A stretch of DNA of 6,808 nucleotides from Dokdonella sp. GTDB lineage: Bacteria > Pseudomonadota > Gammaproteobacteria > Xanthomonadales > Rhodanobacteraceae. The translations under genes were made by a program, and so were the position numbers. The notes below the pieces were generated by a model. It had not been told where the DNA came from. It saw only the letters and a list, made by a program, of their open reading frames with translations, and did no database searches. Shown piece by piece: positions 1 through 5,321 of this stretch (position 1 is the stretch's first letter; the number at the start of each line of letters is the position of its first letter). Where the stretch lies: assembly GCA_030150315.1 (NCBI GenBank), contig JASLGB010000119.1:1-6808 (forward strand). Direction: 5' to 3'.

Positions 1-51
<51 letters not shown>

Positions 52-79
52 GCCGGAACAGACCTGCTTGGGTGGTGCA

Positions 80-112
80 CCGGCGAGATACGTCATTCGC
101 CGGCCTTTTTTT
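80..112 (+). terminator. Terminator-like hairpin with T-tract, facing the plus strand
   Basis: A perfect 7-bp stem CCGGCGA (80-86) / TCGCCGG (97-103) encloses a 10-nt loop. It is followed by CC and seven T residues (106-112). On the plus strand this has the form of an intrinsic terminator. Both flanking tRNA genes read the other way, and on the minus strand the stem is preceded by an A-tract rather than followed by a T-tract. It would therefore stop transcripts antisense to tRNA-Gly before they reach tRNA-Tyr, unless it is only a processing structure in the tRNA spacer. Form is seen; function is inferred. Confidence 0.5.
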
Positions 113-150
113 GAACTCCGGAAACCGTGGCCCGGCACTTCCGATTTGCT

Positions 151-236
151 TGGTGGAGGGAGGTGGATTCGAACCACCGAAGGCGTGAGCCAGCAGATTT
201 ACAGTCTGCCCCCGTTGGCCGCTTGGGTATCCCTCC
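151..236 (-). tRNA. tRNA-Tyr (anticodon GTA)
   Basis: Class II tyrosine tRNA, 86 nt including an encoded CCA (rc of 151-153). The 7-bp acceptor stem is GGAGGGA (236-230) with TCCCTCC (161-155) and the discriminator is A. The anticodon stem-loop is GCAGA-CTGTAAA-TCTGC, with GTA at 202-200. A long variable arm follows, then a T-arm with GTTCGAATC. It closely resembles E. coli tRNA-Tyr. It is the first gene downstream of the promoter at 304-333 and is preceded by a short structured leader. Confidence 0.97.
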
Positions 237-246
237 GGAATCTCGC

Positions 247-292
247 TTCAGGACTTTCGTCCGAACCCTTCGTTACGAAACAGCCTGTAACG
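247..292 (-). other. Structured 5' leader of the tRNA-Tyr transcript (two hairpins)
   Basis: Between the predicted transcription start (about 297) and the tRNA 5' end lie two inverted repeats. The upstream one pairs CGTTAC with GTAACG (292-287 with 276-271, 10-nt loop). The second pairs GGAC with GTCC around a GAAA tetraloop (262-251). It can be extended by TTC/GAA past a one-base bulge to 265-247. The leader would be removed by RNase P. The structures are seen; any role in processing or in stabilising the precursor is inferred. Confidence 0.4.
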
Positions 293-303
293 CGGAGCCC
301 GCT

Positions 304-333
304 ATTCTCGATTCACCACCCTCACACTGTCAA
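304..333 (-). promoter_or_regulatory. Sigma70-type promoter for tRNA-Tyr (and probably tRNA-Gly)
   Basis: On the minus strand a perfect -35 box TTGACA (333-328) is separated by 18 bp from a -10-like GAGAAT (309-304, 4 of 6 consensus bases). A very GC-rich stretch (AGCGGGCTCCGCG) follows across the expected start site. A G+C-rich discriminator is the usual mark of stringently controlled stable-RNA promoters, so growth-rate/ppGpp control is a reasonable inference. The position about 60 nt upstream of tRNA-Tyr fits. An 18-bp spacer and an imperfect -10 box keep confidence moderate. Confidence 0.6.
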
Positions 334-461
334 GCATTCCGGCGAGAAATTTTCGACAATTCGCCGATTCCGTGAGGCCAAGCGCGTGAACCGTCGCCAA
401 GGCCGTCGCCGAAGGCCCGCAGCCGTGCATATTTGCCCAGCTGCATGCCTTCGACACCGAT

Positions 462-493
462 TGGCGAAGCCGCCGAATATGGGCGCTTCGCCA
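462..493 (-). other. Stem-loop just downstream of ychF
   Basis: A 9-bp perfect inverted repeat TGGCGAAGC (462-470) / GCTTCGCCA (485-493) begins 10 bp past the ychF stop. Its 14-nt loop can add three more pairs (472-474 with 482-484). No T-tract follows on the minus strand, so it is not a classic intrinsic terminator. It could protect the 3' end of the mRNA or act together with Rho. The rest of the 237-502 gap holds the tRNA promoter and leader, and a short tandem duplication at 391-415 (CCGTCGCCAAGG followed by CCGTCGCCGAAGG). I see no gene in it. Confidence 0.45.
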
Positions 494-502
494 CCGAAAG
501 AC

Positions 503-1594
503 TCAGACGTTGAAGCGGAAGTGCAGCACGTCCCCTTCCTGGACGATGTACTCCTTGCCCTCCAGACGCAGGCGACCGACCTCGCGTGCACCCGACTCGC
601 CCTTGTACTTGATGTAATCGTCGTAGGCGATCGTCTCGGCGCGAATGAAGCCGCGCTCGAAGTCGGTATGGATCACGCCGGCTGCCTGCGGAGCGGTCGC
701 CCCCTTCCTCACCTGCCAGGCCCGCACTTCCTTCTCGCCGGCGGTGAAATAGGTTTGCAGGCCAAGCAGCCTGTACCCGGCGCGGATCACGCGATTGAGG
801 CCCGGCTCGTCGAGACCGAGATCCTTCAGGAATTCGTCGCGGTCCGCATCCTCGAGCTGCGCCATCTCCTCCTCGATCGCCGCGCATACGGGAACGACCT
901 CCGCCCCTTCCTGCGCCGCGCGCTCGCGCACGCGATCGAGGTGCGGATTGTTCTCGAATCCGTCCTCGCGGACGTTGGCGATGTACATCAGCGGCTTCAG
1001 CGTGAGCAGGAAAAGATCGCGCACCAGCGTCTTTTCTTCCTCGTCGAGACCAAGGCTGCGCGCCACCCGGCCCTCATCGAGTCCCGCCATCAGCTTCTGC
1101 AGTACCGGCCTGCGCGCCAGCGCCTCCTTGTCGTTTGCCTTGGCGGCGCGCTCGACGCGCTGCAACGCCTTCTCGACAGACTCCAGATCGGCCAGCGCCA
1201 GCTCGGTATCAATGGTTTCGATATCGGCGATGGGATCGACCTTGTTGGCGACGTGGACAATGTCCGGGTCCTCGAAGCAGCGCACGACGTGCGCGATCGC
1301 GTCGACCTCGCGGATATGGGCGAGAAACTTGTTGCCCAGCCCCTCACCCTTGGATGCGCCAGCCACGAGACCGGCGATGTCGACGAATTCGATCGACGTG
1401 GGGATGATCTTCAAGGGCTTGGCGATGCTGGAAATGGCCGCCAGACGCGGATCCGGAACCGGCACGACGCCGACGTTCGGCTCGATCGTGCAGAACGGGA
1501 AGTTTGCCGCCGCGATGCCCGCCTTGGTCAGCGCGTTGAAGAGGGTCGACTTGCCGACGTTTGGCAGGCCGACGATGCCGCATTTGATGCCCAT
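503..1594 (-). CDS. ychF: Redox-regulated ATPase YchF (OLA1 family, Obg-related)
   Basis: Cytosolic P-loop NTPase of the TRAFAC/Obg class that associates with ribosomes. Unlike most relatives the family hydrolyses ATP, and it is linked to translation control and oxidative stress. The product is 363 aa, the family's normal size. Visible motifs: the G1 P-loop GLPNVGKST (residues 9-17), the G3 motif DIAG (72-75), and the non-canonical G4 NVRE (207-210) in place of NKxD, which is the basis of ATP preference. A helical insertion spans roughly 130-195. A C-terminal TGS domain spans about 278-361 and includes the conserved TYFTAGEKEVRAW and HFRFNV. The ATG at 1594 is chosen because the protein begins exactly at the family's MGIKCGIVGLPNVGKS-type N-terminus. 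The SD is weak (GGA about 9 nt upstream). It lies 78 bp downstream of pth, its usual partner. The family identity is secure. Confidence 0.98.
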   Translation of the reverse strand: MGIKCGIVGLPNVGKSTLFNALTKAGIAAANFPFCTIEPNVGVVPVPDPRLAAISSIAKPLKIIPTSIEFVDIAGLVAGASKGEGLGNKFLAHIREVDAIAHVVRCFEDPDIVHVANKVDPIADIETIDTELALADLESVEKALQRVERAAKANDKEALARRPVLQKLMAGLDEGRVARSLGLDEEEKTLVRDLFLLTLKPLMYIANVREDGFENNPHLDRVRERAAQEGAEVVPVCAAIEEEMAQLEDADRDEFLKDLGLDEPGLNRVIRAGYRLLGLQTYFTAGEKEVRAWQVRKGATAPQAAGVIHTDFERGFIRAETIAYDDYIKYKGESGAREVGRLRLEGKEYIVQEGDVLHFRFNV

Positions 1595-1640
1595 GTTTGA
1601 GTCCGAGATTCGAGATGGGTGATTGGAACTGGAATCGAGC
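1595..1640. repeat. Possible relic of a Xanthomonadaceae intergenic GATTC-type repeat
   Basis: The pth-ychF spacer contains imperfectly iterated GAGATTCGAGAT, GGGTGATTGGAA and GGAATCGAG units on the plus strand. From memory, xanthomonad genomes carry many intergenic stretches built of GGGATTCGGGATT/GGGATTGG-like units, and this looks like a diverged version. No complete copy is visible and the unit is too degraded for certainty. Confidence 0.25.
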
Positions 1641-1672
1641 CGGTGTGCGCATCCGCAAATCCGGCCAGGGCC

Positions 1673-2257
1673 CTAGCTCCGATTGTTCGTATGCAACTGC
1701 TTCATCGCCTCGTTGAATTGCCCCGCAACCGCCAGCGGCAACACATCGAGCGAGCGTGCAATCGCGTCGATCATGAGGTCCTGATCGACCCTGGACGGCT
1801 TTCCGAGCACCCAGCCGTGCACGCGATCCCTGTGTCCGGGGTGGCCGATGCCGATGCGCAGGCGATGGAATTTTCCGTGGCCGACATGGGACAGAAGATC
1901 GCGCAGGCCGTTCTGGCCGCCATGCCCTCCGTCGAGTTTCAGCCTCGCCGTGCCCGGCGGCAGATCGAGGTCGTCATGGACGACCAGCATCTCCTCCGGC
2001 TCGATCTTCCAGTAGCGCAGTGCCGCCCCGACGGAAGATCCGCTCGCATTCATGTAGGTGATCGGCTTCAGCAGCCACACCGGGTTGCCGCCGACATCCA
2101 CCTTGACGGTTTCGCCGCGCAGCTTTGAATCCACGCCAAACCGGACCGCTTCGCGCTGGGCAAGGGCATCGACAAACCAGAACCCGGCATTGTGGCGGGT
2201 TGCCAGATGTTCCACCCCGGGGTTGCCGAGACCAACGATGAGACGAAGTACGGACAT
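1673..2257 (-). CDS. pth: Peptidyl-tRNA hydrolase
   Basis: Cytosolic esterase that cleaves peptidyl-tRNA released from ribosomes and so recycles tRNA; it is essential in bacteria. The product is 194 aa, the usual size for bacterial Pth. The catalytic and substrate-binding residues are all present: N12 in the GLGNPG motif (9-14), the catalytic H22 in TRHNAG, N70 in KPITYMNASG (64-73), D95 in HDDLDLPPG, and N116 in GGHGGQNGLRD. These match E. coli N10, H20, N68, D93 and N114. The ATG at 2257 gives the standard N-terminus (MSVLRLIVGLGNPG), but no convincing SD precedes it. The gene stops with TAG. A terminator-like hairpin separates it from rplY upstream, and ychF follows after 78 bp, as is common in gammaproteobacteria. 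How it is transcribed is unclear. Confidence 0.98.
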   Translation of the reverse strand: MSVLRLIVGLGNPGVEHLATRHNAGFWFVDALAQREAVRFGVDSKLRGETVKVDVGGNPVWLLKPITYMNASGSSVGAALRYWKIEPEEMLVVHDDLDLPPGTARLKLDGGHGGQNGLRDLLSHVGHGKFHRLRIGIGHPGHRDRVHGWVLGKPSRVDQDLMIDAIARSLDVLPLAVAGQFNEAMKQLHTNNRS

Positions 2258-2310
2258 GGCAGGACAAGCACTCGTTCGCCGCAGGGACCAGGATTCGACC
2301 GCTCACACGA

Positions 2311-2343
2311 GAAAGCCAGCGGAGCCGGGCTCCGCTGGCTTTC
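2311..2343 (-). terminator. Strong terminator-like hairpin between rplY and pth
   Basis: A perfect 15-bp inverted repeat (2311-2325 with 2329-2343) with a 3-nt loop; its core is GCCAGCGGAGC / GCTCCGCTGGC. On the minus strand the right arm ends in TTTC and is followed by TCGTG, so the T-rich tail is short and partly within the stem. The A/T flanks are nearly symmetric, so it could work in either direction. It most likely ends or attenuates the prs-rplY transcript. The gap 2258-2386 holds only this and the hairpin at 2352-2381. Confidence 0.7.
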
Positions 2344-2351
2344 CGGAGTCG

Positions 2352-2381
2352 ATGCGGGGCGGGCCATGCCCACCCCTGCAT
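2352..2381 (-). other. Second hairpin immediately after the rplY stop codon
   Basis: An imperfect stem: ATGC/GCAT (2352-2355 with 2378-2381), GGGG/CCCC (2356-2359 with 2373-2376, one bulged T), one C/A mismatch, then GGGC/GCCC (2361-2364 with 2368-2371) around a 3-nt loop. It begins 5 bp past the rplY stop and sits in tandem with the stronger hairpin at 2311-2343. It may stabilise the mRNA 3' end or aid termination; this is inferred. Confidence 0.45.
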
Positions 2382-2386
2382 GATTC

Positions 2387-3016
2387 TTACTTCTTCTCTT
2401 CTTCGCCAGCCTCGCCCGCTTCCGGCTCGGCTTCCGCACGGATTTCCTTGGCTACGACCACGGCGATGTCGTACTCCTTGCCGAGGTTCAGCTGGGGCAC
2501 TTCGACGCCGGCCGGGAACTTCACATCCGACAGGTGCAGCGTCATGCCGGGCTTCAGCTCCGACAGGTCCACTTCGATGAATTCCGGCAGGTTCTTCGGC
2601 AGGCAGGACACTTCCACTTCGGTCAGCTCGTGCATGATCACGACGCCCGAGGTCTTGCCGGCCGGCGAGCTTTCCTGGTTCAGGAAGTGCAGCGGCACGC
2701 GCAGGCGGATCTGCTCGTTGTCGTTGATGCGCTGGAAGTCGATGTGGAGGATCAGCTGCTTGAACGGATGGCGCTGCATGTCACGCAGCAGCACCTTCTG
2801 CACGTCGCCGTTGAGGCTCAGGTCGAGGATCGAGGAGTAGAACGATTCGTTCTGGCTGGCGTGCCAGATGTCCTTGTGCTCGATCTGGATCGACACCGGC
2901 TGCAGCTCGCCACCGTAGACGATCGCCGGAATGTAGCCAGCGCGACGCAGGCGGCGGCTCGCACCCTTGCCCTGGTCTTCGCGCTTGTGCACGTTGATCT
3001 GGAAGTTGTTTGACAT
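2387..3016 (-). CDS. rplY: 50S ribosomal protein L25, long TL5/CTC-type
   Basis: Large-subunit ribosomal protein that binds 5S rRNA (loop E region) in the central protuberance. The product is 209 aa, the long two-domain form rather than the roughly 94-aa E. coli form. Residues 1-95 are the 5S-binding domain, with the basic GKGASRRLRRAGYIPAIVYG segment (17-36) and HIDFQRI (91-97). Residues 100-188 form the CTC beta-domain (VEVSCLPKNLPEFIEVDLSEL and VVVAKE). Residues 190-209 are a low-complexity acidic tail rich in Glu and Ala. The reading frame stays open upstream to 3121, but the ATG at 3016 is chosen because AAAGG (3031-3027) lies 10 nt before it and the protein then starts at the family position. 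It follows prs after 139 bp and has a structured leader. Long L25 is also called general stress protein Ctc in other phyla; here the gene order supports the ribosomal role. Confidence 0.97.
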   Translation of the reverse strand: MSNNFQINVHKREDQGKGASRRLRRAGYIPAIVYGGELQPVSIQIEHKDIWHASQNESFYSSILDLSLNGDVQKVLLRDMQRHPFKQLILHIDFQRINDNEQIRLRVPLHFLNQESSPAGKTSGVVIMHELTEVEVSCLPKNLPEFIEVDLSELKPGMTLHLSDVKFPAGVEVPQLNLGKEYDIAVVVAKEIRAEAEPEAGEAGEEEKK

Positions 3017-3042
3017 GTTGATATTGCCTTTCTCATCGTGAC

Positions 3043-3088
3043 GGGCACCTCGCGGCGCCCGGGGGAACTCTCCCGCGACCAGGAGAGT
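3043..3088 (-). promoter_or_regulatory. Two-hairpin leader of rplY
   Basis: In the mRNA sense the upstream hairpin is ACUCUCC (3088-3082), an 8-nt loop, and GGAGAGU (3073-3067). The downstream hairpin is GGGCGCC (3060-3054), a GCGA loop of GNRA type, and GGUGCCC (3049-3043). The second stem is fully paired only on the minus-strand RNA, where its one irregular pair is G-U; on the plus strand it is an A/C mismatch. That asymmetry suggests selection on the mRNA. The SD at 3031-3027 lies just past it. Some ribosomal protein genes have autoregulatory leaders, but I know of none described for L25, so function is inferred. Confidence 0.4.
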
Positions 3089-3127
3089 CTTCTGGGCGCG
3101 GGCTGTATGGCCGGTGCGCACGAGGCG

Positions 3128-3149
3128 CCCGCCCTTCCCGCCCGCACCC
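3128..3149 (-). other. G-quadruplex motif at the end of prs
   Basis: The minus (mRNA-sense) strand carries five consecutive GGG tracts (3149-3147, 3143-3141, 3139-3137, 3134-3132, 3130-3128), separated by loops of 3, 1, 2 and 1 nt. This meets the canonical G3+N1-7 quadruplex rule with one spare tract. It starts 6 bp after the prs TGA, at the beginning of the rplY leader. Folding in vivo is not shown by sequence. Confidence 0.5.
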
Positions 3150-3155
3150 GCTATA

Positions 3156-4124
3156 TCAGTCCACGTACAACGAGCTCACCGACTCGCCAAACGCGATGCG
3201 GCGGATCGTTTCGGCCAGCAGCTCCGCGACGGAAAGCTGGCGGATTCGCCCGCAGGCCTTGGCCGCATCGGACAGCGGGATCGTGTCCGTGACCACAAGC
3301 TCGTCCAGAGGAGAGCCGGAAATGTTCTGGATCGCCGCACCCGACAGCACCGGATGCGTGCAGTAGGCGACCACCTTGCGCGCACCGCGCGTCTTCAGCG
3401 CACCCGCCGCCGCGCACAGCGTGCCCGCGGTATCAACAATGTCATCCACCAGCACGCAGACCTTGTTCTCGACGTCGCCGATGATGTTCATCACCGTGGC
3501 CACGTTCGCCTTCGGGCGACGCTTGTCGATGATCGCCAGGTCCGCGTCGTCCAGCCGCTTGGCCAGCGCGCGGGCACGCACCACGCCGCCCACGTCCGGG
3601 CTGACCACGATCATGTCGTCCATGCTGAAGTGGCGCCAGATGTCGGCCAGCAGCACCGGCGAGGCGTAGACGTTGTCCAGCGGGATATCGAAAAAGCCCT
3701 GGATCTGGTCGGCGTGCAGATCAACCGTCAACACGCGGTCGGTACCAACCACGCCAATCATTTCCGCCGCCACCTTGGCGGTGATCGGCACGCGCGCCGA
3801 GCGCGGCCGGCGATCCTGACGGGCATAGCCGAAATACGGAATCACCGCCGTCACGCTCGCCGCCGATGCGCGCTTGAGCGCGTCGATCAGGGCTAGCAGA
3901 TCCATGAAGTTGTCGGCAGTCGGCGCGCAGGTCGGCTGCACGACGAACACCTCCTGGCGACGGACGTTTTCCTCGATCTCGATCTGCACTTCGCCATCGC
4001 TGAAACGACCGACGAGCGCCTTGCCCAGCGGCACGCTGAGTTCGCTGCAAATCGCGGTCGCCAAGCTGCGGTTGGCGTTGCCGGAAAAGACCAGCATGCC
4101 GGAAGTACCCACATTGGTGTTCAC
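3156..4124 (-). CDS. prs: Ribose-phosphate pyrophosphokinase (PRPP synthetase)
   Basis: Makes phosphoribosyl pyrophosphate from ribose 5-phosphate and ATP; PRPP feeds purine, pyrimidine, NAD, histidine and tryptophan synthesis. It is a cytosolic class I enzyme. Counting from the GTG start (322 aa), motifs are RFSDGE (40-45), the ATP-binding PYFGYARQDRR (96-106), the metal-binding DLHADQIQGFF (135-145), SPDVGGVVRAR (175-185), the catalytic lysine in IDKRRP (K201), and the PRPP loop VLVDDIVDTAGTL (224-236). The frame stays open upstream to an ATG at 4184, only 10 bp past the tRNA-Gln 3' end. GTG at 4124 is chosen because GGAG (4135-4132) lies 7 nt upstream and the length then fits xanthomonad homologues of about 319 aa, as I recall them. 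ATG at 4145 or 4097 are alternatives. It lies downstream of tRNA-Gln, probably on the same transcript. Confidence 0.97.
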   Translation of the reverse strand: MNTNVGTSGMLVFSGNANRSLATAICSELSVPLGKALVGRFSDGEVQIEIEENVRRQEVFVVQPTCAPTADNFMDLLALIDALKRASAASVTAVIPYFGYARQDRRPRSARVPITAKVAAEMIGVVGTDRVLTVDLHADQIQGFFDIPLDNVYASPVLLADIWRHFSMDDMIVVSPDVGGVVRARALAKRLDDADLAIIDKRRPKANVATVMNIIGDVENKVCVLVDDIVDTAGTLCAAAGALKTRGARKVVAYCTHPVLSGAAIQNISGSPLDELVVTDTIPLSDAAKACGRIRQLSVAELLAETIRRIAFGESVSSLYVD

Positions 4125-4193
4125 GCCTAGACTCCGTTGCGCCATCTGGTGGCCCGGGGGCCTGAAGACAATCGAGAACACCATTCACTGGAA

Positions 4194-4268
4194 TGGCAGG
4201 GGCGGCAGGATTCGAACCTACGAATGCCGGGATCAAAACCCGGTGCCTTACCGCTTGGCGACGCCCCT
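4194..4268 (-). tRNA. tRNA-Gln (anticodon TTG)
   Basis: Glutamine tRNA, 75 nt with an encoded CCA (rc of 4194-4196). The acceptor stem is AGGGGCG/CGCCCCT with an A1-U72 pair and discriminator G. The anticodon arm is CCGGG-TTTTGAT-CCCGG with TTG at 4236-4234. The T-arm contains GGTTCGAATCC. It closely matches E. coli tRNA-Gln(TTG). It sits between ispE and prs, as in Pseudomonas. I could not find a convincing promoter in the 168 bp upstream, so it may be cut from a transcript shared with the ispE side and prs. Confidence 0.97.
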
Positions 4269-4311
4269 GTATCGGGCAACCCGGAATCCTCCCGGGCAGC
4301 TTGGAGGCGCT

Positions 4312-4326
4312 GGCGGAAAATCCGCC
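4312..4326 (-). other. Small hairpin upstream of tRNA-Gln
   Basis: GGCGGA (4312-4317), a 3-nt loop and TCCGCC (4321-4326) form a perfect 6-bp stem, 43 bp before the tRNA 5' end. No T-tract follows on either strand. It lies in the ispE-tRNA-Gln gap (4269-4436), which contains no gene that I can recognise. Confidence 0.35.
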
Positions 4327-4357
4327 GGACGCCTTCCTCGACGCAATGCTCCGCATC

Positions 4358-4369
4358 GCGCTGCAGCGC
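4358..4369. other. 12-bp perfect palindrome GCGCTGCAGCGC
   Basis: A perfect 12-bp palindrome in the ispE-tRNA-Gln gap. Such a site could bind a dimeric protein, but in GC-rich DNA a 12-bp palindrome of this composition can also arise by chance. No regulator is suggested by the window. Confidence 0.3.
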
Positions 4370-4436
4370 AATCCCGCGCCGCGAAAACCAACGGGCATCC
4401 GGCCCGATCCTTGACACAAGATCCCGCAACCGGAGA

Positions 4437-5321
4437 TCAACCCGCTGCGGCGCGCCACGCGTCCCGCCGCGCCAGCAAGGGCGAGGCATTGACGCCGCGC
4501 GCAACCCACGCGCGCATGCCGACCGGGCAATCTCCGGCGACTTCCGTCGCCATTTGCCGCGTATCGAAGGCGGCAAAAACGCAGCCACCCGATCCGCTGA
4601 GCCTTGCTTCACCGTGACCGCCGAGCCAGTCCAGCGCTCGTGCCACCACCGGGAAACGGCTGCGCACGACCGACTCGAACGCATTGCCCGTCGGTTCGTC
4701 CGCAAGGAAACGGGAGATTTTCAGCCGCGGCGTGTCCCGTGTCAATGCGGAATCGGCAAACAGCACCGCTGTCGGCACCACCGCCGCGGGATCGACGACG
4801 ACAAACCAGCGCTGCGCCAAGTCGAGCGCCGTCAGCTGCTCTCCGATGCCTTCCGCCCAGGCAGTCCGGCCGCGCACGAATACCGGCACGTCGGCACCCA
4901 GCCGCACGCCGAGTGCGGCCAGTTCGTCCTCGCCCATATCGGTACGCCACAACGCGTCCAGCGCGACCAGCGCCGTGGCGGCATCCGAGCTGCCTCCGCC
5001 GAGGCCACCGCCCATCGGGATGCGTTTTTCGATCGCGATGTCCGCACCCAGCCGCGTGCCGGAAGCGGCCTGCAGCATCCGCGCCGCTCGCACCGCCAGA
5101 TCGGACTCCGCGTCCACGCCCGGCAGCGGATCCACGCGCCGAACCTGCCCATCCCGACGCAGGCGCACGCGCACCTCGTCGCCCCAGTCCAGCAACTGGA
5201 ACACGGTTTGCAGCAGGTGATATCCGTCTTCGCGCCGACCCACCAGATGCAGGAACAGGTTCAGCTTGGCCGGCGCCGGCCAGCGGCTCCAGCCATCCTC
5301 ACTCGCACCGTCGTCGCTCAC
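4437..5321 (-). CDS. ispE: 4-(cytidine 5'-diphospho)-2-C-methyl-D-erythritol kinase
   Basis: GHMP-family kinase that phosphorylates CDP-methylerythritol with ATP, the fourth step of the MEP (non-mevalonate) isoprenoid pathway, in the cytosol. Counting from the GTG start (294 aa, close to the family's usual 280-290), the substrate motif PAPAKLNLFLHL is at 16-27 with catalytic K19. The ATP-binding glycine loop PMGGGLGGGSSDAA is at 102-115. Catalytic D144 is in GADVPVF. GHMP motif 3, LSGSGGCVFA, is at 241-250. The frame is open far upstream through lolB, but GTG at 5321 has GGAG 6 nt before it (5331-5328) and overlaps the lolB TGA in a GTGA arrangement, which indicates translational coupling. 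Residues 1-15 are a short extension before the family core. The gene ends 168 bp before tRNA-Gln. Confidence 0.97.
   Translation of the reverse strand: MSDDGASEDGWSRWPAPAKLNLFLHLVGRREDGYHLLQTVFQLLDWGDEVRVRLRRDGQVRRVDPLPGVDAESDLAVRAARMLQAASGTRLGADIAIEKRIPMGGGLGGGSSDAATALVALDALWRTDMGEDELAALGVRLGADVPVFVRGRTAWAEGIGEQLTALDLAQRWFVVVDPAAVVPTAVLFADSALTRDTPRLKISRFLADEPTGNAFESVVRSRFPVVARALDWLGGHGEARLSGSGGCVFAAFDTRQMATEVAGDCPVGMRAWVARGVNASPLLARRDAWRAAAG

Noticed and set aside
68..1600. A 510-codon open frame on the plus strand
   Set aside because: It lies antisense to ychF and tRNA-Tyr. The ychF frame has full family motifs. Long antisense frames are expected at this GC content, and the translation is Arg/Ala-rich without recognisable domains.
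1667..1674. AGGGCCCT palindrome overlapping the pth stop
   Set aside because: Eight bases of G/C-rich palindrome are common by chance at this composition.
2288..2304. tRNA T-arm-like sequence (GGATTCGACC) upstream of pth
   Set aside because: There is no matching stem, acceptor or anticodon arm nearby, so it is a chance resemblance.
3017..3121. N-terminal extension of rplY by 35 residues
   Set aside because: It covers the structured leader and the SD; the ATG at 3016 matches the family N-terminus.
4411..4440. TTGACA as a plus-strand -35 box near the ispE stop
   Set aside because: No acceptable -10 box lies 16-18 bp downstream, and no plus-strand gene follows.
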